64,000 bases of DNA. Source: Metellina segmentata (Eukaryota > Arthropoda > Arachnida > Araneae > Tetragnathidae). Of this stretch, positions 1 to 13,900 are shown piece after piece. Within the stretch, counting starts at the first letter, position 1. The number at the start of each line of letters is the position of its first letter. The notes under the pieces are model-generated. The model searched no databases. It was given only the letters and a program-made list of their open reading frames with translations, and was not told where the DNA came from. The translations under genes were made by a program, and so were the position numbers. Location of the stretch: NCBI GenBank assembly GCA_947359465.1, contig OX375879.1, forward strand, positions 93,490,078-93,554,077, read 5' to 3'.

Positions 1-366
1 AAGAAATGGTTGAAAATACTTCTAATCAAGCAATCGCATTATGAATAGGAGCATTTTTACACACTTGAGTTATTTTCCAATTTCATACACATTTAACACC
101 GTGAATGGAACTGTGCCCCAAAAGGATCACTTTTAGGAAATAAACTATGTTAAAATCTATCAGAAATAAATATATTTTGTTTATAAAACCAAAATAATTT
201 GCTCTTGTGTATTCACTTTTGTACATTATCCTTCTAGAGCACCTGAACAACCTTAATATACCTAGCAGTAGCCTTTATTTAGGTGGGGCTCCAGACACCA
301 CCGAAAAGGTTTAAATTAAATAAGAAATCATTAACGGTATATTTTACATATAATTGTAATACTTAC

Positions 367-726
367 ATGCACTTCGTTTGCTGCACGGTTTGAGTAAAAT
401 ATCCTTCTTGAGGTATCTGAACGACATACTTCCAAATACCTTGGTAGTTTCTAGCAAATGTGGGGGTCACATATTCTTCGGATGACGGGCAGGGTGTTGG
501 TGGGAGATCAAAATCAGTTTCCTGTGGCCTACGGACACTAGACTCTGCTACCATTTCTTCGCCAACTGGTCGACGTCTTCTGGTTGGAAATCCTCCCGCC
601 AAGGCTTTGAGAGGTGAAGCGTCGCTTGCCATGAGCTTGAGTACCAGTGACAGCGCATTGCTGCTGCCTGGAGATGCTCCAGTTAGGACAGACAGTACAT
701 GGGCCAGAGTTGAAGGTTCCTCTTCG
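367..726 (-). CDS. spz-like: Spätzle-like gene, exon 5 (RRRR site and start of cystine knot)
   Basis: Acceptor TTGTGTCTTCCAG|C and donor TGCAT|GTAAGT bound 360 nt in phase 2. Residues 305-423 include a Ser/Leu-rich helix, the tetrabasic RRRR (353-356), a second RR pair (SSVRRPQ) and then the knot start: TPC, YVTPTFARNYQGIWKYVVQI, EGYFTQTVQQTKC. The Cys-x(39)-Cys spacing with an aromatic/hydrophobic strand between is the diagnostic part for the Spätzle family. The reading frame runs open upstream of the acceptor to 788, but the AG and phase place the true start at 726. The remaining knot cysteines are in exon(s) beyond the left edge. Confidence 0.9.
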
Positions 727-3700
727 CTGGAAGACACAAATTTTGAAAAAACTTGTTGAGGAAATCGCTCAAAGTACAGCTTATTCATTTGTATATATCA
801 TTTGTGAATTTACTTATGCAAATTAATAACAAATTACTGTGCAGCTTTTTCATTGAACTACATAGAATATTTTAAAATCCCTTAAATGAAAGCAAGTTCT
901 GGGAAAATATATGCTATAAAATAGTAATGCTACAACAATAAGAAAAAGTGATGGATATAATATAAAGATCAGCAGTGACGATGCAAATCATTCTTCAGTG
1001 CAGATATATTTATTTTAGAATGTTTTCAAAATGGCTCATATAACTTAAGAAATAGCCAGCTGTATTGATTCAGTGCGACATAAATTCAACTAGCAACCAA
1101 GACTCATGAGTATGAAAAGTCCACAAGTGGTTCTGAAGGAGCCTATTCTTTAAATTAGATGATAGGTTGGAAAGAAATCAAGATGCCATTCATCCCTTCT
1201 TTTTTTCCGCTATCCCCATTCTCCTCATAACCAGGATGATCTTTCACTGACACCCCCGCCAGCGTCCCTAAGGATTTATCGTTCCCCCTGCCAAACATTC
1301 CTCCCTGTGTTGGCAGGAGAACCTCAAAACCTCACAGATGTTGTCTTGTGGTTAAATATGTCCCTTGCACCAAAAAACCCGAACACCCGTTCCTGCAGAA
1401 AACTAAAATTCAAATGTGAACATGGGGACAATGAGAACAGTTTAAAAAAGCAACACCGTAAATAATTATTGCAGGTATGTAAACACTACTCTCATGATAC
1501 AGATTCTTACCAAAACAATTAGGAAATAAGTCAGAAGATTAATCTATAATCTATCTATACCCGTAATTTATAAACTTTGCCCTACTCTACCTTGTTCAGA
1601 TTTATGTTTGATTTAAACTCGGAATGACATTTTACTTTATACTTATTTAGCATTATTACAATTAGATAGAGATTGGAATCCGGGAAAAATAAAACGGGAC
1701 CCCTAATTACTTTGTTTCTAAATATAACCTAAAATGGAAGGATCCAGGAACTTATTAACGGAATTTTAACACATCTGAGGACTGTTGGTCTGATGGAAAT
1801 ATCCACTCGCAAAACATACATACAAATTTACCTTCATCCTCACAACCACCTACTTTCGTTCATATCTTATACTAAGAAAAATGCAAGCATTATTTTGTGT
1901 TGTAATTTATTAAAATTCTATAAAATAATACCAGGAAAGATTCTCAAATTAAATTCAATATTTAAAAGACTTATCTAGACTATATAACATATATTATATT
2001 TCAATTTAGATGTTGCTTTTACACTTAGTAGCTGCCGTTTTGGCGTGTATCATTTAACGGGAGTCACAATATCTTTGGTCGGGGAACGGGCCATTGAAAG
2101 CCTTAACGGGCATCAGAAAGCCTAAAGGCGATTTTTCCTTTTAGTTTTTAAAGGTTCGAGAAAAACTTTAATATTTGCGAAAAGTCCATAGAATTTTTTT
2201 AAAAGGCCTTACATTTAACCTGCATACAAAAAGCAAGATCAATAGTATTTGTCAAAGGTAAGGTATCATCAAAAATAGATATAATATTTATAGGTTAAAA
2301 AATGATGGATTGAACTGATTTTGTTTTCAAAATTGATTTTACATCTTGGTCCTTGAGATCCAAACAGCACTCGTATAAAAGTTCCTTCATATCTGTTTTC
2401 TATGGTTAACCCTTCTTTGCATAGTGGTGGAAATTTCCATCATAACATTGAATGCCCAAAAATTATATAAAAGAACAAATTCACTTTAAGTTGATCGTGT
2501 CTGGATACCTTTTTAATGTCCATTGCATAAAAAAAAACATAGCTGTCAAAAATAAGCAAGTGTCACTATCAGTAAAGCGAGCTTGAAGTTGTCATTCCGC
2601 TGTTTGTCTTAGTTGCAATAAACGTATGATTTCGTTTTTAATTTTGTTTTATTATATTTGAGTTTCTATTGCTAAAAAAAGTGAAAATGAGTGGAAGAAA
2701 GGTTTGTAACATGTGTTTCTGTTATTTTTAGAGCAATTTCTGAAAAAGTTTGCGTTTAATTAAAAAAATACCACATCATACCATCCTATTGTTTTTTGCT
2801 AAATTTATACTATAAATGTATACTAAGATTTTTTTAACCATTTTTCCTTTAATTTTGAACATGAATTATATCACCTTGATTTATTTCACCTATAAAGAAA
2901 AAAATCATGCAAAGAAGGGTTAATCTATTGCAATCTATGTAGCCTTAAAAATAAAAAATAGCCTTAAAAAGGCCCTAATTTTTCTTTTTTCTGAAAATAG
3001 GAAGCATTTTGTACAGTAACATCAGTAATATTACAAATGTATTCAATTGAATAAACAGAAAAAGGGCACCAATAACAGCTCAGAGACGTCCTGCCGAATA
3101 CTGCATGCATGAAATACTGGATTCTTCGCAAGCTGTGGTCATTTTGTAGCTCCAATCTGTCCTTTTCGAGTGTTACATAATGCTGAAGAATGTGGTACCA
3201 AAGAATGCCATTAATTCTTACCTCAAAGAAGAGTCCTTTACAGATCCTGGTCCGTTTCCCATGAGTCCCATATTGGCCAGCGTTCCTAGAAGACCGACCA
3301 CTGCCTCGGCCATTCCACCTGATCCTCCTCCGCCACCCCCACCGCTGTCCGAGGACTCAGACGGGTAATGCAACACTGGACGCTCCGTGGTATATTCCGG
3401 GGGAGCTTGGGTCGAGGCACTCATGGAGGATGCGAAGCTTTGTGCCACTGCGCTCATCAGAGCCAGTGGGATTTTGCTGTTGGACATCGCTGAGGACAAT
3501 GAGCATAATCTGGAGAAAACGAAAATGAAATTCCGCATTTATTCGAGTCATTGGTGTATTTTGAAAAGTTTTAATAATTAGAAGGGAAAAAATAACAATG
3601 TATACATTGAAAATTTGATTTTGGATATAATTGGAATACGATTTAAGATACAATTGGAATAAGATTTAAGATACAATTAGAATAAGATTTAAGATACAAT

Positions 3701-6700
3701 TGAGAGCGAGAAACACAAGGTTTAAGATACTATTGGAGGGGGGGATAAGATTTAAGATACATATTTTTTTGGTGGGGGGGGGTAAAATTGTGAGGTTACA
3801 ATTGAGAATAAGATTTAAGATACAGTTGGAATAAAATTTAAGATACAATTGAGGGGATGGGTATAAGATTTAAGGTACAACGATTTGAATAAGATTTAAG
3901 ATACAACAATTGGAATAAGATTTAAGATACAATTAGAGTAAGATTTAAGATACAACAATTGTAATAAGATTTAAGATACAACTGTAATAAGATTTAAGAT
4001 ACAATTGTAATAAGATTTAAGATACAGTTGGAACAAGATTTAAGATACAATTGAGGGGAGGGATAAGATTTAAGATACAACAATTGGAATAAGATTTAGG
4101 ATACAATTAGAATAAGATTGAAGATACAACAATTGGAATAAGATTTAAGATACTATTGGGGTGGGGGGAGGAATAAGAATTAACACCAGTAAAAGTACAC
4201 GAAATGCTGTTATATATTTGTGGATAATTTATATTATTTAGAGGTAGGAAATCCATGTATGGAATATGTATGTTGTATTTATTATAAATGCATCGAAATA
4301 AGATATGAGATGTGAGGGCACTAGTGATACATTTTGCCGTTTACACATAATTTGAAATGAATAAATAGATATTTTCACCATGCCTGTCTGTCACAGTTTG
4401 GAACGGTTTTTTGAAGAATCTCTTCGATTTTTCACACTTTCTTGAAAGAAGTGACGCTACTCAAAATGGATATTTTTTCATTTAACAAAGGAAAATTCCA
4501 AAAAAATCATGAAAATCGAATCATTAACTATACTATTAATTTTAAATAAATATACGTAATAATTCTACAGAGCTACAATTGAGGAAAAAACACGCTCAAA
4601 AATATATTCAGTTTTTTTCGGCTCTTCTGTAAAATTGACGCTTTTTTATTTATAAAAATTGTCCCGAGAGAATGCGATTTATTTCTGACTTATACTGGGT
4701 AATTTTTAATTCGTAAGCGTAGCCATGGAGCAATCCAACAGGCTATTGGTGACGGTCCGAGATGAATACCCAAGGGAACGATCGAGAACAACAATGCATA
4801 ATTTTGAACCAATGTCAAATGACTGAGTTGGCACCCCACTCTCCAAACTTCCACATCCTGCCAACGTGAGGATTTATGTGGCCACGACAGATTTAATGTT
4901 CTACAATCCCCATGTACACGAAGGTCTTTGGTTGGACCGAGCTTCCAATTCGAAGGCTACCATGGTCACAACGTGTGTAGGGAATGTGGTAAATAAAATC
5001 CTTTGACGTACAATACAATTTTCTAAAACACAGATATCCATTTTGAGTAATAAATTGGATTTCTATTGGTATACCTCTCTTTCTAGTTATTTAAGCTCAT
5101 TAGACATGCCTAAACATATTTGGATAATTGCAGATTATTTTGATAGGTAGACATTGTTAACTAAGCCAATTTTACGGCTTATATTTCAATAATTTCATTC
5201 CGTGAACTTATTCAAATTGAAATGCGAATTAAGGAATATTTGAATGAATACATTTCATATATAGTTTTATGAGAAATTAAAAAAAAAAGAGATACCACTC
5301 AGGGATTTTATAACTTTTTAATTGCACTAAAAGCGCAGAAAACTTAATTTAATGTACGAATTTAAGTTCTAAGATCTTAAGCTTGTTAATCTATTGTTTT
5401 AAATTTTTTCTTTTACAATACATATTTTACCCTGGCCTATCAGACTCCATAGATTTTTTCGTTGTGTTGCTCCAGTGAGACGTTAATTAAAAATACCAAA
5501 TACCATAGGTTTTTTTCAACGTTCTCCTTACTATACCTACGCCTGAAGCTATGCGAATACTAAGTTATAAGAACTACTGACATAGAAACGATGCATTCTT
5601 TTGGAAAAGTATTGTTTTGCCCTTAACGATAAAAAGCAACCACTTATCACGTCACTTTAGAAATTTTTAAAGCAAGAAACAGCAAGAAACTTTGGAGTGG
5701 TTGCATTTTTTCTGTTCACCCAACTGTGACAAGAGCGCATGACAACAAGGGATTCTGAAGCGCTTTTTCAGTTTTCATTCTAAATAACGGTATCGATCAA
5801 TCGAAAAACAAGTACCAAAAAACCGACAAGTATGAAAATCGCATTTTGTAGAGAAATATTTTATAAGTTTTGTTTATGTTTTGCCAGGGGTGGATTCGAG
5901 ATGTTTGACAGTTTAGTTTTGCATTACCAGGGCTATTGGGCATGATGAACGTATTTTAATATAACACCACGGATAACTTAACACACAGTATCTTTAAAAA
6001 TATTTACATGTTTCTTTACTGTGCATTTTTTACTTTTCCCTTTTTTTCTCCCACTATTCTCTATTGAAAAATATTTTACATAGAATAGCAATACCTGCCA
6101 AGTGTATTTTGATATTTTTTAAACCTCCTGAGCGATTTTCTTGAAGAGGTGCTTCGCCGTTAGTAAAATTGGCCAGATCTTGATGACGAAATATCTCGTC
6201 ACTATCAAAATTGGTCAGATATTGATGAACGAGATATCTCGTTGAAACTATTTGGTGGGTTTAAATGTATCTGTTGATTTTCAGAACTTAAGATTAAACA
6301 GGTTTAATTTTTTGGCTTTTACAAATTTTAGGCAATGGTTACAAAAACGATTTCAGTGCCCTGGTCCACCACAAAATTGCTGATCTTGACCAAAAACTCT
6401 TCGCCAAGTCGCACATTGGTTCGACATGGGACATGATATTCAATCGGCGCCTTTGCAGTTTATTTCAGAACAGAAGTCAAGACTGAGACTATGAGCATGT
6501 AGTCAGTCTTTTGTTGGATATCGGGATATTGTGCAGCTTATTCTATAAATATTTTCTAGCCGTACAAATGTTTTTCAAATGAAATTAATAATTCGAAAAC
6601 GTATAACACATGTGTTTAGTTGACTATTCTACGTATATTGATGTACAAGATTGACTGTTCTACTTATATTGATGTACAAGATGGACTATTCTACGTATAT

Positions 6701-9700
6701 TGATGTACAACATTGACTAAATTATATTGATAAATAAGAATGATTAGACAAGCTAACACAGTTTTCTTAATTGTTTTTATAAAACAGTGACAGTACTTAT
6801 ACTCAGAAATTAAAGACAGGACTGCCATTTTTTTCTATTTTAAAAATAATTAAGACATATTTTATCGTTAACCAAGCAAAGTAAAACATAAGACAACTTT
6901 ATTCTTTTAAAACGGTACCTCATGATATAGAGATCTGTCACTCTGTTATGTACGCTGCTTTATTGTAAATTCATTATTTATTTATGAGTATAGTTTACTG
7001 TTCTACGTAGATTGATATACAAGATTGATTAAATTACATTGATACATAAAAATGATTAGACAAGCTTACGGTTTTCTGAAGTGTTTTTGAAGAACAGTGA
7101 CAGTACTTATACTCGGAAATTAAAGACAGGACTGCCATTTTTTTCTATTTTAAAAATAGTTAAGACATATTTTATCGTTAATCAAGCAAAGTAAAACATA
7201 AGACAACTTCATTCTTTTAAAACGGTACCTCATGATATAGTAGATCTGTCACTCTGTTATGTACGCTGCTTTATTGAAAATTCATTATTTATTTATGAGT
7301 ATAGTTTACTGTTCTACGTAGATTGATATACAAGATTGATTAAATTACATTGATACATAAAAATGATTAGACAAGCTTACGGTTTTCTGAAGTGTTTTTG
7401 AAGAACAGTGACAGTACTTATACTCGGAAATTAAAGATTTGAATGCCATTTTTTCGTTACAAAAATAATTACGAGATATTTTTTATCGATAATAAAGCAA
7501 GGTAAAACATAATACAACTTCATTCTTCTAAAACGGTACCTCGATATAGATCTGTCACTCTGTTCTGTATGCTACTTTATTGCAAATTCATTATTTTAGT
7601 TATACTTGTAAGTAAAGTTCTCACCAATAGATTTCACTTTATCTAGAAACCATTAGAGTTTCGCGATAAAACTATTACTTTATCTAGAAACCATTAGAGT
7701 TTTGTGAGATTGAGAAAAGTTAACGAAGAACACAACTAAAATACTACTTGTTCAAATAGTGTCTTGCTTTACGAAGGAAACTGGTAGTAGAACTGATGGA
7801 AATACTTACAATCCAGATGCTCCTCCTTGGTCACAGTTTTGCCGGGCAGTTGTTTCATTGTCAGATAGGTCAGGTGTGTATATCCTAGAGTTTTTGAGTG
7901 GAATGGAAGTTTCATTGTCGGTGCTCTCATTAACTGATCTTTTCACTCGCTGAGGTGTACTCGTTTGTCTTCGATAGTCATACGGATTACTAAGATCATG
8001 GGGAGACTTCTTAGATGAAATTTTTGTGACTTTTGGTATCTTAGGATCTTGCTTCAGGTACGGCAGTGCCTTGGACAAGAAGACTAGCGTCTTGTTCTTT
8101 ATCAATTCACTATGAGAAAATTTAAAACATTGTTTAGCGTTGATAGCGGTATGAAAAAACCATAATATGGTTTCTTCATACCGTTATTAATACCGCTTGG
8201 TAATTATATTATAAACATAATGAATCATGGATGTCAAAGTTTATACACTTAATTTAGCACGTTTGAAGTCATCAATAGCTCTGTGATTAAAATACTTCTA
8301 AGGAAAATTTTTGACAGTAATTCTGTTATAAAAAATGTGAAAACTATAAGCTACTTATATGCACACATATGTAATTTACTTTAATTATCTAATTTTTTGC
8401 CTTTATGATAGAGCTAAATTCTAACAAAGAAATCATTTCCTTACTCTGTGCACCACATGTACATAGCCATTGACTTGGGTAGTATTTTCCTTTATCAATT
8501 TGAAAGCCGAGGAAGTTGAATTGGTTTGTTTGCACATTACGCTAGCAACCTGCGTATTATAGGTCGCGCAGGTACAATTCCCGTAACTCTCCTTGGATAT
8601 AGACGATCTGTAAATCTTCGGAGTCAGTAAAACTTCCTTGATTATATATTCCCATTATTTTTTTTATATAGTCTGTCTGGTTTGTAGCATGGCTAATTAC
8701 GGTTCTAGCTGTATAAGACCCGAAATAATAAACCTAAATCAATTTGCAAAGAGTGAGCATATAGAAGGGAAAATAATAATTAAAATATGATTGCGATGCA
8801 AGCTTCAACATTCATCATATTACAATATTTGAAGCATTCAATTACCTTATAGGTTTAAATGGTTTACCTTGTTAATTAAAAACTAATTATACGATTAGTT
8901 AGTTTTAAATATTTTCTGTCTGTGAGTATCTATATTTTTTCTTGTTGTTTACAATATGAATACATAAAAGTACAACAATTTGTGAATTGTCTTACAACTG
9001 TGAGTAAATTTAAAAATTTAGTTTTGTACGAATTTAAAATTGTGCACAGTAAAATGTTCTGTTGAAAAAAATGATATTCAACGATCGTGTTGGTTAAGAG
9101 CCAAAGGTGCAATCGTAACTTTGTATTAACTAACGCGAACAAGGACGATTTAGACAGCAATCAAAACTATAGTTCCTTGATCAAAATGATATGTTTAGTT
9201 TCAATTTGGCTGTACGTGAAATTATGGATCTGCTTGAATCCTCATTTTTATTGGAAAATGTTTAGTGAATTTTAATTTTTCAAAAGTTCTTTTTGACCTT
9301 CATTTTTACCATCTCGACTCTGATTTCCTATCAAAATGAATATTAAAAGTACATTGAGTATTTTTTTTAAAAGTTCTCTTCTATTTATACTGCCATGAAA
9401 CTACACAAATTTTCAAAAGGTAATTTACTCAAAAGTATTCAAAGTAAAGGGTCACGGGACCAAGTGAGTTTTCACATAGACCAATCACATTTATAAACTA
9501 ACCACTGACACTTAATCTGTTTTTAGACGACTTCATAGATACCACAGGTGAAATTTACTTTACCCAACAAAGAGGTTAGAACCAGGATTGGCAAAAAAAT
9601 ATATAGATTCAGTGAACTAACGAGTTCTAAAGTGTCTTCAAGTCTTGGAAAAGGTTTCAAGACGTTATATTTCTATCAGTATCAATTCATAATTCTTTAG

Positions 9701-10862
9701 CAGACCAGTATGTTGGATTTTCTGCAAATTGTCCGACGTTGGAAGGTGTCTGATTTGATAGGTGATTTATTTTCACTTGCTTCTTAAACAGGTTGCACCA
9801 TTAAACCGGAGTTAGAAGCAAAAAATAGGAAATCGATCTATTTACTAACGTACATTCTAATCTACTTATGATTAACCATGCTATTCTCGTTAACCCCTCT
9901 GGGGGAAAAAAAACCAGTATAATGCCAATGACATCAGAAGGAAAATATAAGTAGTGGAGCTAAGACATCGCACTGAATACGTACACGGTGGTATCCTTAG
10001 TTACATGTACCTATAATTTTATGGCCATTTTGTTAAGGGTTATAAACTCAGGCAAGTCTGTACCGTATCGACGAAAAAGTAAAACCACTTCCTGGTTAAA
10101 ATACTTATATTGAGAGTTAATATTTACAGAATTGTACAGCTACAGTTTTATAATTAAAGACGATGTCCATCACCGATACAATACAGCCTCCTAAAAAGAT
10201 AAGTTCTCCAAATCGTCTGCGGCTAGCAAAAGCCTCTCTTCCAAAGTGTCTCTTCCCAGCCCGCCTCCTCCAGTCGTCACTCCCGCAGTCGGACCAGGGG
10301 GTGGACTTGGGGAACGATTCCCGTTGTGAGCTCCCACGATTCTTGATAAAGATTCTGGATGATCTCAAGACGTTACACTATTTATAAAAATAGTGGAAGA
10401 GGAACATATCTTTCATACAAAATAATCAATACTTACAAAGGGTAAGGTTGTCCATTGAAATCTTGACCTAAGGGATTCAATGGGATGAAACCTTTGTTTA
10501 GGTCCCCACACAGCGTGTATTTTGGAGATGGTTTTTTACTATGTGATCCTTCCCCTATTGTGCACGGAATACTGGACATCATGTAAGGTGGCTTTCTAAC
10601 TTGAGGTGGCCGCATAAAACGAGATGGGGCTTCTTCAAATGCATAGTATCCTTCCTTTTCACCTCTTTGAACATCACAGATTGAGGTTTTGACAAGGAAT
10701 ATTATAACAAACAGGTGACAAATACTTGTTATCTGGAAAAAGAGTATAAAAACTTTATTAAGGCTTGGAGAGCTACTACTGATCGAGATTCATTTTACAG
10801 ACCATTAAATAAAAATATAAAAATGTAATTTAATTTAAATATTATATATCATGAGAAATATA

Positions 10863-10911
<49 letters not shown>

Positions 10912-13900
10912 ATACCAAATACAATTAAAATATTTAAATTTGATTTCCAGATTAAATACTTTACTCCAAAAGGATGTTTCACCATCACAATATCGAATTT
11001 GATGATTTTTTGCGAATGCACACTTTTTTATCTAAATCCATCTAGCACAGCGATTTTCAACTTGTGTGTCGCAAGAATGGCATTATTCTGGATTAAGGTT
11101 AGTGAAAAGGGACTTAATAGGTAATAATATTTTATGTTGAACCGTTTAGTTACAAACTTTTGATAAGTGTCATAAATTGTTTCAATACTCGTAGTTTTAA
11201 TACCCGTATAAACAATTTTGAGCATTATTTTTAATTCCTAAGTATCGTGAATAAATTGTTTACAAATATTTAAAAAAAAAAGCCTATTTGAAGCAAAAAT
11301 GCTAAGCAATCACTGTTATTATTTTCTTGTAAATACCTATGGTTACATCGACTAAAATATTTTTGGTGCGTCTCGGAATTATAATAATGAGGACTGAGAT
11401 GAAAAATCTGAAACATCGCTGATCTAGCTTGTCCCACAGTTTTGATGGGTAGGTAGTTAATTAACGTCCCACTGAAGCAACACAACGAGCTATTGGAAAT
11501 TATCCGGAATCAATACACAGGCTAAGATTCGAGGGCAACACCATGTAAGTTTGAACTACGGTCAGATGATGAATGCTCTTGATTTGGATCTTGATCCATT
11601 GTTTAGTACCATTTCTTGTGTGTCATAAAAAAATCTTGCTAATTTCAAAGGACGAGCTGCTTTAGTTCTTCCCACACTTTCAGTATTTAGTGCACAGTAG
11701 AACAGAAACAATGAGTCGTACAGGATGGTGGTGTCTATCTCATACTTTTCAAGGAGTTCATTTTCATACGCGTTCCCTATTTTCTATTCACATTTGACCA
11801 TACAATATTTCTATCTTTCTTTCTACGATTTTCCAACATCAAGTTCTAACAGCTATATAGCATTGCTGAACGAAAGCCGTTGAGACAAAACTGTGGGTGA
11901 TTTATAGGATCGAAAATAGTTCTTGGAATTCACTGAATAGTTTAAAGAAGTTGATTTTTTGAAAATGGCAGTGCATTGGAGAAGAAAAATCCATTGAAGT
12001 CTTTGAATAATTCACACCGAAGCACAGTTCACATAAAACAGGGCACAAGAAAAGTGCTGCATTTTCTGAATTTTAGAGAACCAAAATATAAAATTATGGG
12101 GAATCCTTCAGGAATAGTTCTTATCTAGTAGAAGTTCGGGATATATCGCATTTTTACGACAAAAGTGTCACAACTCAAAATAGAAACTCATTTTTTTTAC
12201 ACAGCGATGAATTCTATGAAACTCCGAAGGAATTCTAGATATTTTAAATTGGGAAGTAAAATATTCCTGGAGATTTTCAGTCTTCTTTTGGCTTTCCTAT
12301 AAAATTCAAATTGAGTTATCACTTTTTTGAAGCGTGATACGCGCAATACTTGTTGTTTCTTGTTTTCTTTATAAATATAAATTTTACCAAAATTTCTCGT
12401 TTTCATCAATTTAACAAAATAGTGCATGAAAGTCAAAGCTTTTGAATATTAACATGACTGGAATTCACACACTGTTTTGAATATCTGGAGAAAAAAGTCA
12501 AATCTACCAATAGATGCGTAGTGCATCTGAATGAGAATAGCATTAACACTCTCTGTCAGGACTTTGTGTGGGGTATTTTTGAAGTACGACTGCGTTGGAA
12601 TTTTAGATTTAAGAATTGTGAATAAGGGCGCAGGTGACACTTCAGGGTTATTTTTGGAAAATACTAGTAACTAGTTAGTGTGGAGTATTATTTTTCTATT
12701 TAAAGAATTCTGGTACGCTAGGGGTAGCCAATTAGTAGTTGGTAAAATGTAATTCCATTGATCCCTTAGTTGACTCAAATTAGAAAGGAAACTATGTTAG
12801 TAAAAATGGCTTTTTTTTTAGGAAAATAAAGAGGTGCAATATTATTACATTGTATTGTAGTTTGAGGAGACACCTGACTCAAACATTACAATTTTTGGAC
12901 TGATAAATCTCATAACAGGAAATCGGTTATACGAAGACGAGTTCGTGAATGAAATAATATAGGTAAGTTCACGAAAGGAAATAGGATAATAAAGGATTAA
13001 ACAAGAGTTTATCAATATTCTTTATAATTTTGGTATCGTATTCAGTTTTCTTAATTAATATAAGGTTTTTAATAAGCATTCGTCACCGAGTATGCAAAGT
13101 TTGAAGTGTGGGGAGACACCTGACTCAAACATTACAATTTCTGGACTGAAAAATCTCATAACAGGAAATCGGTTATACGAAGCCGAGTTTGTGAAGGAAA
13201 TAATATAGGTAAGTTCATGAAAGGAAATAGGATAATAAAGGATTAAACAAGAGTTTATGAATATTCTTTATAATTTTGGTATCGTATTCAGTTTTCTTAA
13301 TTAATATAAGGTTTTTAATAAGCATTCGTCACCAAGTATGCAAAGTTTGAAGTGTGGGGAGACACCTGACTCAAACATTACAATTTCTGGACTGAAAAAT
13401 CTCATAACAGGAAATCGGTTATACGAAGCCGAGTTTGTGAAGGAGATAATATAGGTAAGTTCATGAAAGGAAATAGGATAATAAAGGATTAAACAAGAGT
13501 TTATGAATATTCTTTATAATTTTGGTATCGTATTCAGTTTTCTTAATTAATATAAGGTTTTTAATAAGCATTCGTCACCGAGAGTATGCAAAGTTTGAAG
13601 TGTGGGGAGACACCTGACTCAAACATTACAATTTCTGGACTGATAAATCTCATAACAGGAAATAGGTTATACGAAGCCGAGTTCGTGAATGAAATAATAT
13701 AGGTAAGTTCACGAAAGGAAATAGGATAATAAAGGATTAAACAAGAGTTTATCAATATTCTTTATAATTTTAGTATCGTATTCAGTTTTCTTAATTAATG
13801 TAAGGTTTTTAATAAGCATTCGTCACCGAGAGTATGCAAAAAATGAAGTTTGGGGAGACACCTGACTCAAACATTACAATTTCTGTACTGATAAATCTCA

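Noticed and set aside
460..759. 99-codon plus-strand ORF
   Set aside because: It is antisense to exon 5 of the Spätzle-like gene, which has splice sites and a recognisable domain.
3180..3368. Proline-rich plus-strand ORF
   Set aside because: Antisense of the Gly-rich exon 4; poly-Pro is the mirror of the poly-Gly codons.
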